64,000 bases of DNA from the NCBI GenBank assembly GCA_020161455.1, contig JAIUNZ010000012.1, forward strand, positions 1 to 64,000. Direction: 5' to 3'. Source of the stretch: Bacteroidota bacterium (GTDB lineage: Bacteria; Bacteroidota; Bacteroidia; Flavobacteriales; Flavobacteriaceae). Shown here piece after piece: positions 1-9,420 of the stretch; position 1 is the first letter of the stretch, and every line of letters starts with the position of its first letter. The position numbers were made by a program, and so were the translations under genes. Below the pieces are notes generated by a model. It made no database searches and was not told where the DNA came from. It was given only the letters and a program-made list of their open reading frames with translations.

Positions 1-13
1 AAATCGCTTTTAA

Positions 14-49
14 AAAGGTTGTTTTTTTAATTCTTGTCAAATCTTATTT
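14..49. repeat. possible decayed terminal CRISPR repeat
   Basis: A stretch just outside the array keeps the core TTAATTCTTGTCAAAT, which resembles the centre of the CRISPR repeat, while both ends have diverged. Decayed repeats usually mark the leader-distal end of an array. That fits the crRNA polarity here (minus strand, leader near 4376). The distance to the first intact repeat (87) is 37 bases rather than the usual 29-30, so an indel must be assumed. The call is tentative; the stretch may be plain AT-rich flank. Confidence 0.3.
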
Positions 50-53
50 TTTT

Positions 54-77
54 GGTAGTGGTTGCGCAACAGCTACC
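54..77. other. perfect hairpin next to the leader-distal end of the array
   Basis: GGTAG and CTACC enclose a second palindrome, GTTGCGCAAC, giving a two-step stem of 5 and 4-5 pairs. It is preceded by seven T on the plus strand, so it is not an intrinsic terminator for minus-strand array transcripts (it would be followed by A's). It lies where the leader-distal spacer would be. It could instead be a protein-binding palindrome or a folded last transcript segment. Confidence 0.5.
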
Positions 78-86
78 GTTGTTAAG

Positions 87-3000
87 AATATCGTGTTTCC
101 TAATTCTTAATCAAACCACAACCCAGTGGCACTTGGCTCACCGTAGAACGTTAATATCGTGTTTCCTAATTCTTAATCAAACCACAACATTTGCATCCAA
201 AAATTTTGAGCGTCTAATAATATCGTGTTTCCTAATTCTTAATCAAACCACAACCCAACGTTCATTTTTGTTTAACTTTTCTAAATATCGTGTTTCCTAA
301 TTCTTAATCAAACCACAACGTTATTTTTTTTGTTACATCCGTTGTTAAGAATATCGTGTTTCCTAATTCTTAATCAAACCACAACTCTAATAGTCAGGAT
401 TCGAACCTGAGTACTAATATCGTGTTTCCTAATTCTTAATCAAACCACAACAATTAAGTATTGAAACGAGCTTGATACTTAATATCGTGTTTCCTAATTC
501 TTAATCAAACCACAACCACAGCTAAAGTATAAAGGTAATTTTAATAATATCGTGTTTCCTAATTCTTAATCAAACCACAACGACTGTTACACTATTCTTT
601 GAATAAGAGTTAATATCGTGTTTCCTAATTCTTAATCAAACCACAACCACGTTAACATTGCCAAGCGTTCAAAAACAAATATCGTGTTTCCTAATTCTTA
701 ATCAAACCACAACTGTTTTACCAGTCAATGTGTAAACTGTATAAATATCGTGTTTCCTAATTCTTAATCAAACCACAACCGTCTTGCTAAATTATCAATT
801 TTAATTTGCAATATCGTGTTTCCTAATTCTTAATCAAACCACAACATAGTGTCACCTGGCAATGATACTTCACTAATATCGTGTTTCCTAATTCTTAATC
901 AAACCACAACAAGACTGACCAATGAGAATTGCTCATTAAAAATATCGTGTTTCCTAATTCTTAATCAAACCACAACATTTCGTTAATTTTTGCATCAATA
1001 TTTTGAATATCGTGTTTCCTAATTCTTAATCAAACCACAACTAAACATTTAATAATTAATAATACCTAAATAATATCGTGTTTCCTAATTCTTAATCAAA
1101 CCACAACCGTCTTGCAGTATTGTCTATTTTGATTTGAATATCGTGTTTCCTAATTCTTAATCAAACCACAACTCTGATGACGACATCCAGTTCATTAAAG
1201 ATAATATCGTGTTTCCTAATTCTTAATCAAACCACAACACTGAGAGCATATGCGTGGTATATAGCATAAATATCGTGTTTCCTAATTCTTAATCAAACCA
1301 CAACTCCGTCATCAAGTCTTGAAAACCTATTCCGAATATCGTGTTTCCTAATTCTTAATCAAACCACAACGATGTTACCTTTTGAGTTCATGCAGAAATA
1401 AATATCGTGTTTCCTAATTCTTAATCAAACCACAACCAACGGTTTTTCGATTTGAAGAGCCACATAAATATCGTGTTTCCTAATTCTTAATCAAACCACA
1501 ACTTCCGTTCCGATAGTAACACCGCCTGTGAAATATCGTGTTTCCTAATTCTTAATCAAACCACAACAGGAATGCAAGCGGTTAGAAAAATATCAGAAAT
1601 ATCGTGTTTCCTAATTCTTAATCAAACCACAACGCATTGTTTTTGTTTTCAATAATTGCTTCTAATATCGTGTTTCCTAATTCTTAATCAAACCACAACA
1701 TAAATGTTAACTATGCTAAACATCAAAAAAATATCGTGTTTCCTAATTCTTAATCAAACCACAACCTTTTTGACCTATCTCAAAACTTATAAAAAATATC
1801 GTGTTTCCTAATTCTTAATCAAACCACAACACGTATTCTGAAATAGTTTTCAACCTTGAAATATCGTGTTTCCTAATTCTTAATCAAACCACAACATCTA
1901 GCTTTTTATTAAGTGCATCTAATTAATATCGTGTTTCCTAATTCTTAATCAAACCACAACAAAAACATTCGTGTTATTTCAAACCCAGATAATATCGTGT
2001 TTCCTAATTCTTAATCAAACCACAACTGGTGTAAAAATCGTAGCACTATGGGTAGAAATATCGTGTTTCCTAATTCTTAATCAAACCACAACAAGTTTTG
2101 GCAGTAAATCTATTCTACTGCCAATATCGTGTTTCCTAATTCTTAATCAAACCACAACATAGATGCTACTGCTGTTCCCAAAAAAACAATATCGTGTTTC
2201 CTAATTCTTAATCAAACCACAACATAAAGGTTGTAGATTTCTATAATTACATAAATATCGTGTTTCCTAATTCTTAATCAAACCACAACGAAGTTCCTGA
2301 ATTTTCTGCTGATGAATAGAATATCGTGTTTCCTAATTCTTAATCAAACCACAACATAAGTCAATAGATAATTTAACAATTACCGAATATCGTGTTTCCT
2401 AATTCTTAATCAAACCACAACAGCTAACAGAAGAAACTCGATAAGTGGAGAATATCGTGTTTCCTAATTCTTAATCAAACCACAACAATTTATATCAATA
2501 TGGAAATATTTGGAAAAATATCGTGTTTCCTAATTCTTAATCAAACCACAACAAAGCAATCGTTCCTTCCATCGGTAAAGGAATATCGTGTTTCCTAATT
2601 CTTAATCAAACCACAACTCTAATTCTGTTTCATCCCTAAGGCTTTTTAATATCGTGTTTCCTAATTCTTAATCAAACCACAACTCACATTCTGAACTATC
2701 AACTATTTTTGTAAATATCGTGTTTCCTAATTCTTAATCAAACCACAACGCAGCACGTTGTCTGATAAAGATGATTTAGAATATCGTGTTTCCTAATTCT
2801 TAATCAAACCACAACTAATTCTTTTGCATATACCCAATCTATATTAATATCGTGTTTCCTAATTCTTAATCAAACCACAACTTTTATACGATGGATTAAC
2901 TGGCGGAAAAAATATCGTGTTTCCTAATTCTTAATCAAACCACAACAAGCTTGCAACCACTCAGTAGATAAGTAATAATATCGTGTTTCCTAATTCTTAA

Positions 3001-4330
3001 TCAAACCACAACTAGTTTTCTGGAGCATTATCGGGAGTTTCTAATATCGTGTTTCCTAATTCTTAATCAAACCACAACTAGCTTGAGAAATTTCGGCGGT
3101 AGCAATAGAATATCGTGTTTCCTAATTCTTAATCAAACCACAACATAAAGAAGTAATTTATGGCTATCTTCAAGAATATCGTGTTTCCTAATTCTTAATC
3201 AAACCACAACACACTTCCAGTGCATTCAATTGCTTTATTAATATCGTGTTTCCTAATTCTTAATCAAACCACAACAAATGATAACGTTAGTAGCTCCTTG
3301 AAAAAAAATATCGTGTTTCCTAATTCTTAATCAAACCACAACAATATGAAGTAAAATAGCATCACAAACTATAATATCGTGTTTCCTAATTCTTAATCAA
3401 ACCACAACGTTCATGCTTACAGTTGTGCTACCTTCAAAAATATCGTGTTTCCTAATTCTTAATCAAACCACAACTGATGAATACGGTTGTCGTCAACAAT
3501 TAATAATATCGTGTTTCCTAATTCTTAATCAAACCACAACTGTAATAATGCAATTCGTTCGGCTCGATATAATATCGTGTTTCCTAATTCTTAATCAAAC
3601 CACAACCGCCTGAGCTTGTTCCAACATTTCTAAAGAAATATCGTGTTTCCTAATTCTTAATCAAACCACAACACTGGAGATGCCTGACCAACTGCATTAA
3701 CAAATATCGTGTTTCCTAATTCTTAATCAAACCACAACGGCAAATGCTTCTTGAGTATCGTTAGCTAAATATCGTGTTTCCTAATTCTTAATCAAACCAC
3801 AACTTTTTTTACATTTTCTTCTATTTCTTCCAAATATCGTGTTTCCTAATTCTTAATCAAACCACAACTTAAAGTCTGATAGACTGTATGAAGCTTCTAA
3901 TATCGTGTTTCCTAATTCTTAATCAAACCACAACAAGACGGAAAATTTAAAAAAAAGATTATTAAATATCGTGTTTCCTAATTCTTAATCAAACCACAAC
4001 GTGGATGAACTTGGCGTGAAATATTATGGCAATATCGTGTTTCCTAATTCTTAATCAAACCACAACGAATTTAAACGTAATTTTTGTTTGTAATAAAATA
4101 TCGTGTTTCCTAATTCTTAATCAAACCACAACAATATCAATAAGGCTGGAGAAAGCATGAAAAATATCGTGTTTCCTAATTCTTAATCAAACCACAACTA
4201 TAGTAGAATGGTTAGGTAAAAAATACGGAATATCGTGTTTCCTAATTCTTAATCAAACCACAACATATGTATCAATAACTTCAATGGAAATATCAATATC
4301 GTGTTTCCTAATTCTTAATCAAACCACAAC
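87..4330 (-). CRISPR. type II-C CRISPR array, 65 repeats
   Basis: There are 65 copies of a 36-bp repeat, running from AATATCGTG at its plus-strand start to ACCACAAC at its end, separated by 64 spacers of 29-30 bp. I counted the repeat starts one by one (87, 153, 219, 284 ... 4229, 4295), and all copies looked identical. In crRNA orientation (minus strand) the repeat begins GTTGTGG, as usual for type II-C. Its complement is found in the two candidate tracrRNAs at 9199-9216 and 9431-9455, which fixes the strand of the crRNAs. The leader side is therefore at 4331 and above, next to cas9. Spacers of note are at 386-415 (tRNA-like), 780-809 with 1108-1136 (related pair) and 2093-2122 (self-complementary). 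Short ORFs inside the array are repeat artefacts. Confidence 0.99.
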
Positions 4331-4376
4331 GGAAAATCCGTTAACAGAAAATCGGAAGATTTTCCGTTGTGGTTTG
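4320..4376 (-). promoter_or_regulatory. leader hairpin with an inverted copy of the repeat end
   Basis: The end of the first (leader-proximal) repeat plus 8 leader bases, CAAACCACAACGGAAAATC (4320-4338), is repeated as a perfect 19-bp inverted copy at 4358-4376, with a 19-nt loop. The leader thus carries the first 11 bases of the crRNA-oriented repeat in reverse. A competing shorter hairpin, GAAAATC-GGAA-GATTTTC (4347-4364), uses part of the same arm, so the two folds exclude each other. On the crRNA strand the long fold would hide the 5' part of the first repeat. The role is inferred: a processing block, an integration landmark or an attenuator. Confidence 0.75.
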
Positions 4377-4422
4377 GCTGTTTAAGATTATGAAATAAAT
4401 ATGTCAAAGAACCTTTAAAAAT
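4377..4422 (-). promoter_or_regulatory. CRISPR leader, tentative promoter
   Basis: This is the short AT-rich interval between the leader hairpin and the small ORF. On the minus strand it contains CTTTGACA (around 4402-4409) and, 14 bases on, TAATCTTA (4383-4390), a 4-of-6 match to the Bacteroidetes -7 box TAnnTTTG. If used, transcription would begin at about the base of the leader hairpin. Spacing is shorter than usual, so this is weak. Confidence 0.3.
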
Positions 4423-4560
4423 CTATTGCAATCCTAACTTCTTTTTAATTTCGATTAAAAGCTCCTCTTTAGTTTTTGTACTAAAACCACTTTTCTCAGC
4501 TCTATCAATTTTAGCTTGGATTTTTTCTATTTGTTCTTTTGTTAATTTTGATTCATCCAT
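4423..4560 (-). CDS. 45-residue small protein between cas9 and the CRISPR array
   Basis: This short ORF has an ATG start at 4560 and a TAG stop, and begins 20 bases after the cas9 stop on the same strand. The product is charged and predicted helical: an N-terminal MDESKLTKEQIEKIQ helix, then DRAEKSGFSTKTKEELL and a lysine-rich IKKKLGLQ end. The RAExSGF...KEEL pattern recalls C-terminal tails of ParD/CopG-type antitoxins, but no ribbon-helix-helix N-terminus is present, so I do not assign a family. Its place, between the effector gene and the leader where cas1-cas2 normally sit, suggests co-transcription with cas9. It could be an antitoxin remnant, a Cas9-linked regulator, or a chance ORF; the reading frame is compact and codon use is like its neighbours. 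Confidence 0.55.
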   Translation of the reverse strand: MDESKLTKEQIEKIQAKIDRAEKSGFSTKTKEELLIEIKKKLGLQ

Positions 4561-4580
4561 AATTTACAAATATGTGTTTT

Positions 4581-7500
4581 TTAATTATTAATTGAATTAA
4601 TAAAATTTTTACTAAAATTGATATCTAATTTGCCTAATGCATTAATTTTAGCTGGAATTACTCTTAATGTTGATGGACTTCTACGTAAAACCACTTGTGA
4701 AACATCATTCAAATCGCTTTCAGCTTTTATTGGAGAAGCAGAATCAACACTTCCACCAGCAAAATTATGCCTTATTAAAACAATAATTCCATTTTCATCG
4801 AACTTTACTATTTTGAACAATCTATTTTGTAAGTCTTGAATGTTTTTCCATTCAATTTCATCAGTTGGATTAATGTCAAAAACCAAAAACAAATCGTCTT
4901 GATGTAATTTCAAAATTGGACTAAAATCTTCTTTTTCAAAAACATTCTTAACGATATTATGATGGTTAATAACTTTATAGTCTCTGTTTTTGAACTTTCC
5001 TTTTTCATTTGGTATTAAATCACCATAAATTCTCGCCTCATAGTTTGTATAGGATTCTTTATCAAAATAAAAATCAAATTTGTGTACAAATCTTAACTTA
5101 CCATCTTTATCAATGTTTAGATTTCTATCAATATTTCTAATTTCTTTATAATCTTTAAGATTAGACTTTGAAGATTTTAACCTAACTCTTTTAATAATCA
5201 TTTCTGAAATTCTCTTTTCTGTTTTTTTATCAATATATTCTGGAAGAATTACTACCCCTGAATTTTCCTTTAAAAGTGTTTCCAATCCCTTACTTCTTAC
5301 TAAATTAGTAATTTCATTAATTATTTTTTTTCTAATTATTTCTTTTTTTGCTTCAATTGATCCATCCAAAACTGAATTTATATATATCATATCTATTAAA
5401 GATTCTTTATCAAAATAATCGAATCCAATATTCTCTTTGTCAATATTGTTTTTCAAAAAATCTTTATACTTTTTATCTTTTTTAATTTTTTCATAAATTT
5501 TTAAAGCTACTGTCTTTTTCAATTCAATTTGCTTTGTTAAAATTTCATCAATATCAAAGGTTTGAACTTCTATTAATTTTTCCCAACCTTTTGTATCTAC
5601 TAAAGAAAGTAGCCTCATTTTAATACCCTCATCAATAATGTTGTCAATATCACTTCCATCCAAACCTGATATTGGTTTTCTTTGTGCAAAAATCAACTCA
5701 CCATCTTTCTTAATATGAGCATATGGATTTTGGCTATTTAATCTTCCTCTTAAATTTAATTTTTTAGCATTTTCTTTTTGTGCATTTATTAATAATGGTT
5801 TTATTCTATCGGTTTGCTTGTGATAAACCAAAACTTCTTTGTGTAAATTTTTCATTCGTTCCACAAAATTTTTCATTGGTTCATTTGCACTAATTCGTGG
5901 ATTTGAATTGCCTCTAAAATAATCATTTTCATATTTGTGATACAACTCTGAAATTCGATTAGCAGTTCCTTTTTCAACACAAGCTACAACAATTGCATCA
6001 ATACAATGATGAATATGATTGCTTCTGTCTTTAACATCTTCATCACCTTGTAGTCCCCAAATTTTTCGTAAAGTGTCTGTTATTTTTCCAATAACTACAT
6101 TTACTTTATTAAAATAGGAATTCAAATATGCTCTTGCATATTTTGTTATTATTCTCGTATCTACAAGGTTTGCATTTGTAAATTGATTATTAATTTCTTT
6201 AATTTCAAAATTTCTATATTTTTCTCGCAAGTAATCCAATTTCATTTTGGTGTAATGAGCTTTTGACATTACTTCATCGTGAGCGACAGCATCAGATATA
6301 TTTTCTGCAGCTTTTTTAAATTTCTTATACTCTGATTTTAAATCACTCAATGTAACATTCCAAGCAATATTCATGTTTGGTTTTTTACCAATAAACGAAT
6401 ACGATTTTAAATGTTCATTTCTGTTCAATAATATAGTTTCTTTATCAATTTGTACACCATTAAAATTTATATTTAATAAACTAGGAAGTATTGCTTTTTT
6501 ATAATTTCTGTTGAAATCATAATTTGCCAAGGTTTTATTTTTTAATGAATTATCATTGTTTTTGCTTCTTGGAATTGTGTGTTCAATATCATAAATGGTT
6601 TGCTTATTCAAAAAATCTCTAGGTGTGATTGTCTCAGAAGTATATAAACATCTTCCATTTTGCTCACTGTACAAAATATATTTAGCTACTTCAGTATCTG
6701 TCGGAATTTTATTTTTCCTATCTTCTTCTGGATAACATTCAATAATTTTATTTTTTGCCCATGTTCTTATTTCTTCTTGTTCTTTTTGCCAAATAGATAA
6801 TGCTCTTCTATAACTTGCACTATTGATTTCTCCTGCAACTTCAATATTTACCTCGGTTTCTTTATCTACCAAACCATTTCTAATTAACTCATTACAAAGT
6901 CGTTTAACTTGATGCATTGCCCTATCAAAAACAGGATTTTTTATTGAAGTAATTTCGGGATTTCCTAATTTTTTGTCTGCTTTTGGATATGCTTCCATTG
7001 CTGATGGATGATACAATTTTGAAACATCAATTTTATCATTTGGAAATACTTCTCTTAATCCTTCTTCAATAAATTGAGGAATTGTTTTTGTTGTGAGATA
7101 GTTTACATCTTTAGGTAATTTATCGCATGCAGCTTCAAAAAACAAGTTCCAACAAGTTTCTGTAATTTTTGAAACTTCTTCTTTTTTCATTGAACCTAAT
7201 TGAACTTCTCCAATCCAATTAGCAATTTCATAATCTAATTCCTTTTTAAAAGCATTAATGCTTAATTCATTATTTCCTAGTGAATTTTCTCGATTATCTT
7301 TAAATTTGGAAATGTAATTATTAACAATTCCTTTATTTTGTTTTTCAATTCTGAAATTCTCTAATGCTTTTTTAATGATTTCAGAAATTTGATTTTGCTC
7401 AATAACCGAAATTTTTCTTCCTAAAACTTCAGAAACATTTGCCAAGAAAACCGCATTAGTGTATATTTCCCCTTTTTCCAAAAAAGGAATTATTTTCTTT

Positions 7501-9164
7501 ATGGCAGATTTACTCAAACTTCCATATCCTTTGACTAACTTTATTTTTACAAAGTTTTCAATTCCTTTTTCATCAAGTTGTAAATGCTTTTTTGCAAACT
7601 CTTCCCTAACAGTTTTCTTGTCTTTTGAACCAAAAGAATCCATTTGCAAACAATGCCAAACATCTTCTATACTTATTTGCTTCTTTCCTTTTTCATCTTT
7701 GTAACCAGAATTTAAAAGTTGCATAGCACTATATTTTTCAGTGCCAATAACTTTCTTTAAAGATGAAGTTGTAGGACAAGCAGAAAACTTCTTATCCAAT
7801 GGAAAGTTAAAACTAATTACAGCTTTTATTTCTGAATCTTTGTCAGTTTTTCCTTTTATATAGACTTCTTCTGGTCTTTTAATATAATTATATGGAAGTC
7901 CATTGCTCAACTTATTTGCAATTTTACCAAACTCAAAATCAGTAATCTGTAAAAACTCATTTTTAATAAGCTCTTTTTCTCCTTTATTTAGAAAATTCAA
8001 TTTGTCTTCAAATTCTCTTTTTATCTTAATTTTATTAATAGATTCCCACATTCTAAATTCTTCGAATAATGGATGTGATAGAGCAATTCTTTTTCTTTTA
8101 GGTTCAAGTGTGCATTTCGCAACTAATCCTTTTTGGCTTTTTAATGGTCTTTGATTAAAGATTGCTTTATGTAATTTATCTTTTAAATCACCTGAAATAT
8201 TTTGAATTTTACATATATGATTAAATTCTGCTTCATAGTGTTCTTCTCTATGAGTATATCTTCCTCTAATTCTATTTATTAATCCTGAATTTTTATCTTT
8301 AGTATTATAAATTGAATAAAAATAACATCCCATTGTTGGAAATCCTTTCATTTCTTTTGAAAGCTCTCCAATTCCAGCCATTACTTTTCCTAAATTTTCA
8401 GGTTTTTCAAATTCGGCTACAATTAATGTTTTTATATTTTCTAAAATCTGTTCAGTTTTTAAAACTTTACTAATTTTAGAATTCAGTTTTTTTACTTTGT
8501 CATCAGATTTATACAAATTAAAAATAACTTCATAAGGTACTTTAAAATCTCCCGAACCAGAACAACTTTCAAGTAATTTAATTACATCTGTTTTAAATAA
8601 ATCAATTTTATCATCAGATTGATCGTCTTCTGAATTGGATAAATAGCCTCTTCTTTGTGATAAATGATAAAAAGCTCTACCAAGCTGCAATTTGTCATCA
8701 TTTGTATACATCATTCCAGGTTTGGTGGCTGCCAAATTTCTTAAATAGTAAGGTTGTTTCAATTTTTCAGTTTGACTATTTCCATTCTTTTTTCCTGTTC
8801 GTTGCCAATCAATAAAATCAATATTTTCACAAGGATAAATTTTCTTATTCTTCCAACGATTTAATTCTCCTTCTTTAAATTTCGGACACAAACCAAATTC
8901 ATCAAGAACTTTTAAGGTTGCAATTTTTCTCAAACGAATTCTATCAATTCTGCGTCTTGAACCTCTAAATCCTCTTCGTTCGGATGCTTTTGAATTTTCA
9001 TTAGCATCGACACTTTTTGAGAAAATATAACTCCCTTTAGAAGGAATCAATTCACCACTACCATCTTCTATTTTTAAAAAATCATAAATACCATCTTGTT
9101 TTTCTAAAACCGTCCAACCAATACTATTAGTTCCTATATCTAACCCAAGTTTAATTTTACTCAT
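4581..9164 (-). CDS. cas9: Cas9, type II-C RNA-guided DNA endonuclease
   Basis: The 1527-residue effector nuclease cuts DNA matched by a crRNA:tracrRNA guide. Domains in order: RuvC-I with LGLDIGTNSIGW (catalytic D9); an arginine-rich bridge helix at about 57-85 (SERRGFRGSRRR); recognition lobe; RuvC-II with NIEVAGE (E775); HNH with YDIEHTIPRS (H862); RuvC-III with NHIHHCIDA (H1053, D1056); and a C-terminal PAM-interacting part. All catalytic residues are present, so it should be active. The length is at the upper end of the family but normal for Bacteroidetes II-C proteins. The start ATG follows directly on the divergent tracrRNA promoter region. No cas1, cas2 or csn2 flanks it. The gene faces towards the array, with the 45-codon ORF between. 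Confidence 0.98.
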   Translation of the reverse strand: MSKIKLGLDIGTNSIGWTVLEKQDGIYDFLKIEDGSGELIPSKGSYIFSKSVDANENSKASERRGFRGSRRRIDRIRLRKIATLKVLDEFGLCPKFKEGELNRWKNKKIYPCENIDFIDWQRTGKKNGNSQTEKLKQPYYLRNLAATKPGMMYTNDDKLQLGRAFYHLSQRRGYLSNSEDDQSDDKIDLFKTDVIKLLESCSGSGDFKVPYEVIFNLYKSDDKVKKLNSKISKVLKTEQILENIKTLIVAEFEKPENLGKVMAGIGELSKEMKGFPTMGCYFYSIYNTKDKNSGLINRIRGRYTHREEHYEAEFNHICKIQNISGDLKDKLHKAIFNQRPLKSQKGLVAKCTLEPKRKRIALSHPLFEEFRMWESINKIKIKREFEDKLNFLNKGEKELIKNEFLQITDFEFGKIANKLSNGLPYNYIKRPEEVYIKGKTDKDSEIKAVISFNFPLDKKFSACPTTSSLKKVIGTEKYSAMQLLNSGYKDEKGKKQISIEDVWHCLQMDSFGSKDKKTVREEFAKKHLQLDEKGIENFVKIKLVKGYGSLSKSAIKKIIPFLEKGEIYTNAVFLANVSEVLGRKISVIEQNQISEIIKKALENFRIEKQNKGIVNNYISKFKDNRENSLGNNELSINAFKKELDYEIANWIGEVQLGSMKKEEVSKITETCWNLFFEAACDKLPKDVNYLTTKTIPQFIEEGLREVFPNDKIDVSKLYHPSAMEAYPKADKKLGNPEITSIKNPVFDRAMHQVKRLCNELIRNGLVDKETEVNIEVAGEINSASYRRALSIWQKEQEEIRTWAKNKIIECYPEEDRKNKIPTDTEVAKYILYSEQNGRCLYTSETITPRDFLNKQTIYDIEHTIPRSKNNDNSLKNKTLANYDFNRNYKKAILPSLLNINFNGVQIDKETILLNRNEHLKSYSFIGKKPNMNIAWNVTLSDLKSEYKKFKKAAENISDAVAHDEVMSKAHYTKMKLDYLREKYRNFEIKEINNQFTNANLVDTRIITKYARAYLNSYFNKVNVVIGKITDTLRKIWGLQGDEDVKDRSNHIHHCIDAIVVACVEKGTANRISELYHKYENDYFRGNSNPRISANEPMKNFVERMKNLHKEVLVYHKQTDRIKPLLINAQKENAKKLNLRGRLNSQNPYAHIKKDGELIFAQRKPISGLDGSDIDNIIDEGIKMRLLSLVDTKGWEKLIEVQTFDIDEILTKQIELKKTVALKIYEKIKKDKKYKDFLKNNIDKENIGFDYFDKESLIDMIYINSVLDGSIEAKKEIIRKKIINEITNLVRSKGLETLLKENSGVVILPEYIDKKTEKRISEMIIKRVRLKSSKSNLKDYKEIRNIDRNLNIDKDGKLRFVHKFDFYFDKESYTNYEARIYGDLIPNEKGKFKNRDYKVINHHNIVKNVFEKEDFSPILKLHQDDLFLVFDINPTDEIEWKNIQDLQNRLFKIVKFDENGIIVLIRHNFAGGSVDSASPIKAESDLNDVSQVVLRRSPSTLRVIPAKINALGKLDINFSKNFINSINN

Positions 9165-9190
9165 TTTATATATCTTTTCAATTAATTTAT

Positions 9191-9198
9191 TATATTTG
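9191..9198 (+). promoter_or_regulatory. -7 promoter box of the first tracrRNA-like unit
   Basis: TATATTTG is a full match to the Bacteroidetes -7 consensus TAnnTTTG. It lies directly before the anti-repeat of the first RNA unit, placing the transcript start at about 9203-9206. No convincing -33 element is visible. Confidence 0.6.
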
Positions 9199-9306
9199 TT
9201 CTAATCAAATCACAATAAGGTTCTTGATTTCAAGTGAACCGTGGGAATTATCTCGTAAGAGTACCTAAATAGAGCCTCCGATTTATTGGAGGTTCGTTTT
9301 TTTTTT
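9199..9306 (+). ncRNA. candidate tracrRNA 1 (cas9-proximal)
   Basis: The 5' end, TTCTAATCAAATCACAAT (9199-9216), is complementary to the first 19 nt of the crRNA repeat (GTTGTGGTTTG...): 16 Watson-Crick pairs, 2 G-U pairs and one bulged base. It pairs at the spacer-proximal side of the repeat, where a guide duplex is needed. Next come a stem GGTT...AACC containing CTTG/CAAG (9219-9240), a small CTC-GTAA-GAG hairpin (around 9252-9261), and a terminator of 8 pairs (9272-9279 with 9288-9295) followed by ten T. The arrangement of anti-repeat, nexus-like hairpin and terminator is that of a type II-C tracrRNA. If transcription starts near 9204, a few 5' bases of the anti-repeat would be lost. Confidence 0.8.
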
Positions 9307-9366
9307 ATATAAATCAAATCCTAAATATTTGTAAAAATATAAAAGTAAATAAAAAAAAGTTTACTT

Positions 9367-9386
9367 GTTTACGGTTTTCCGTAAAC
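9367..9386. promoter_or_regulatory. 8-bp palindrome upstream of the second tracrRNA promoter
   Basis: GTTTACGG and CCGTAAAC flank a TTTT spacer, making a perfect inverted repeat between the terminator of RNA 1 and the -7 box of RNA 2. It lies about 35-55 bases upstream of the predicted RNA 2 start. That position suits an operator or activator site better than a terminator, as no T-run follows. No matching regulator gene is seen nearby. Confidence 0.5.
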
Positions 9387-9406
9387 GAACTAAAAAAGTT
9401 TTTTCA

Positions 9407-9414
9407 TATATTTG
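9407..9414 (+). promoter_or_regulatory. -7 promoter box of the second tracrRNA-like unit
   Basis: This is a second TATATTTG, identical to the box of the first unit. It puts the RNA 2 start at about 9421, before a complete anti-repeat. Confidence 0.6.
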
Positions 9415-9420
9415 CTTTAG

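Noticed and set aside
386-415. A tRNA gene in the array
   Set aside because: Only a 30-nt T-arm and acceptor part is present, exactly filling one spacer; it is an acquired target sequence.
34-3613. ORFs within the CRISPR array (34-300, 1971-2162, 3413-3613) encoding ISCFLILNQTTT repeats
   Set aside because: They are translations of the CRISPR repeat in one frame and have no independent start signals.
4618-8154. Plus-strand frames opposite cas9
   Set aside because: They are shadows of the cas9 reading frame, without promoters or recognisable products.
9199-9306. scaRNA (type II-B regulatory RNA) instead of a tracrRNA
   Set aside because: A scaRNA carries a repeat-like sequence that pairs with the tracrRNA; this unit carries the anti-repeat sense, so it pairs with crRNA.
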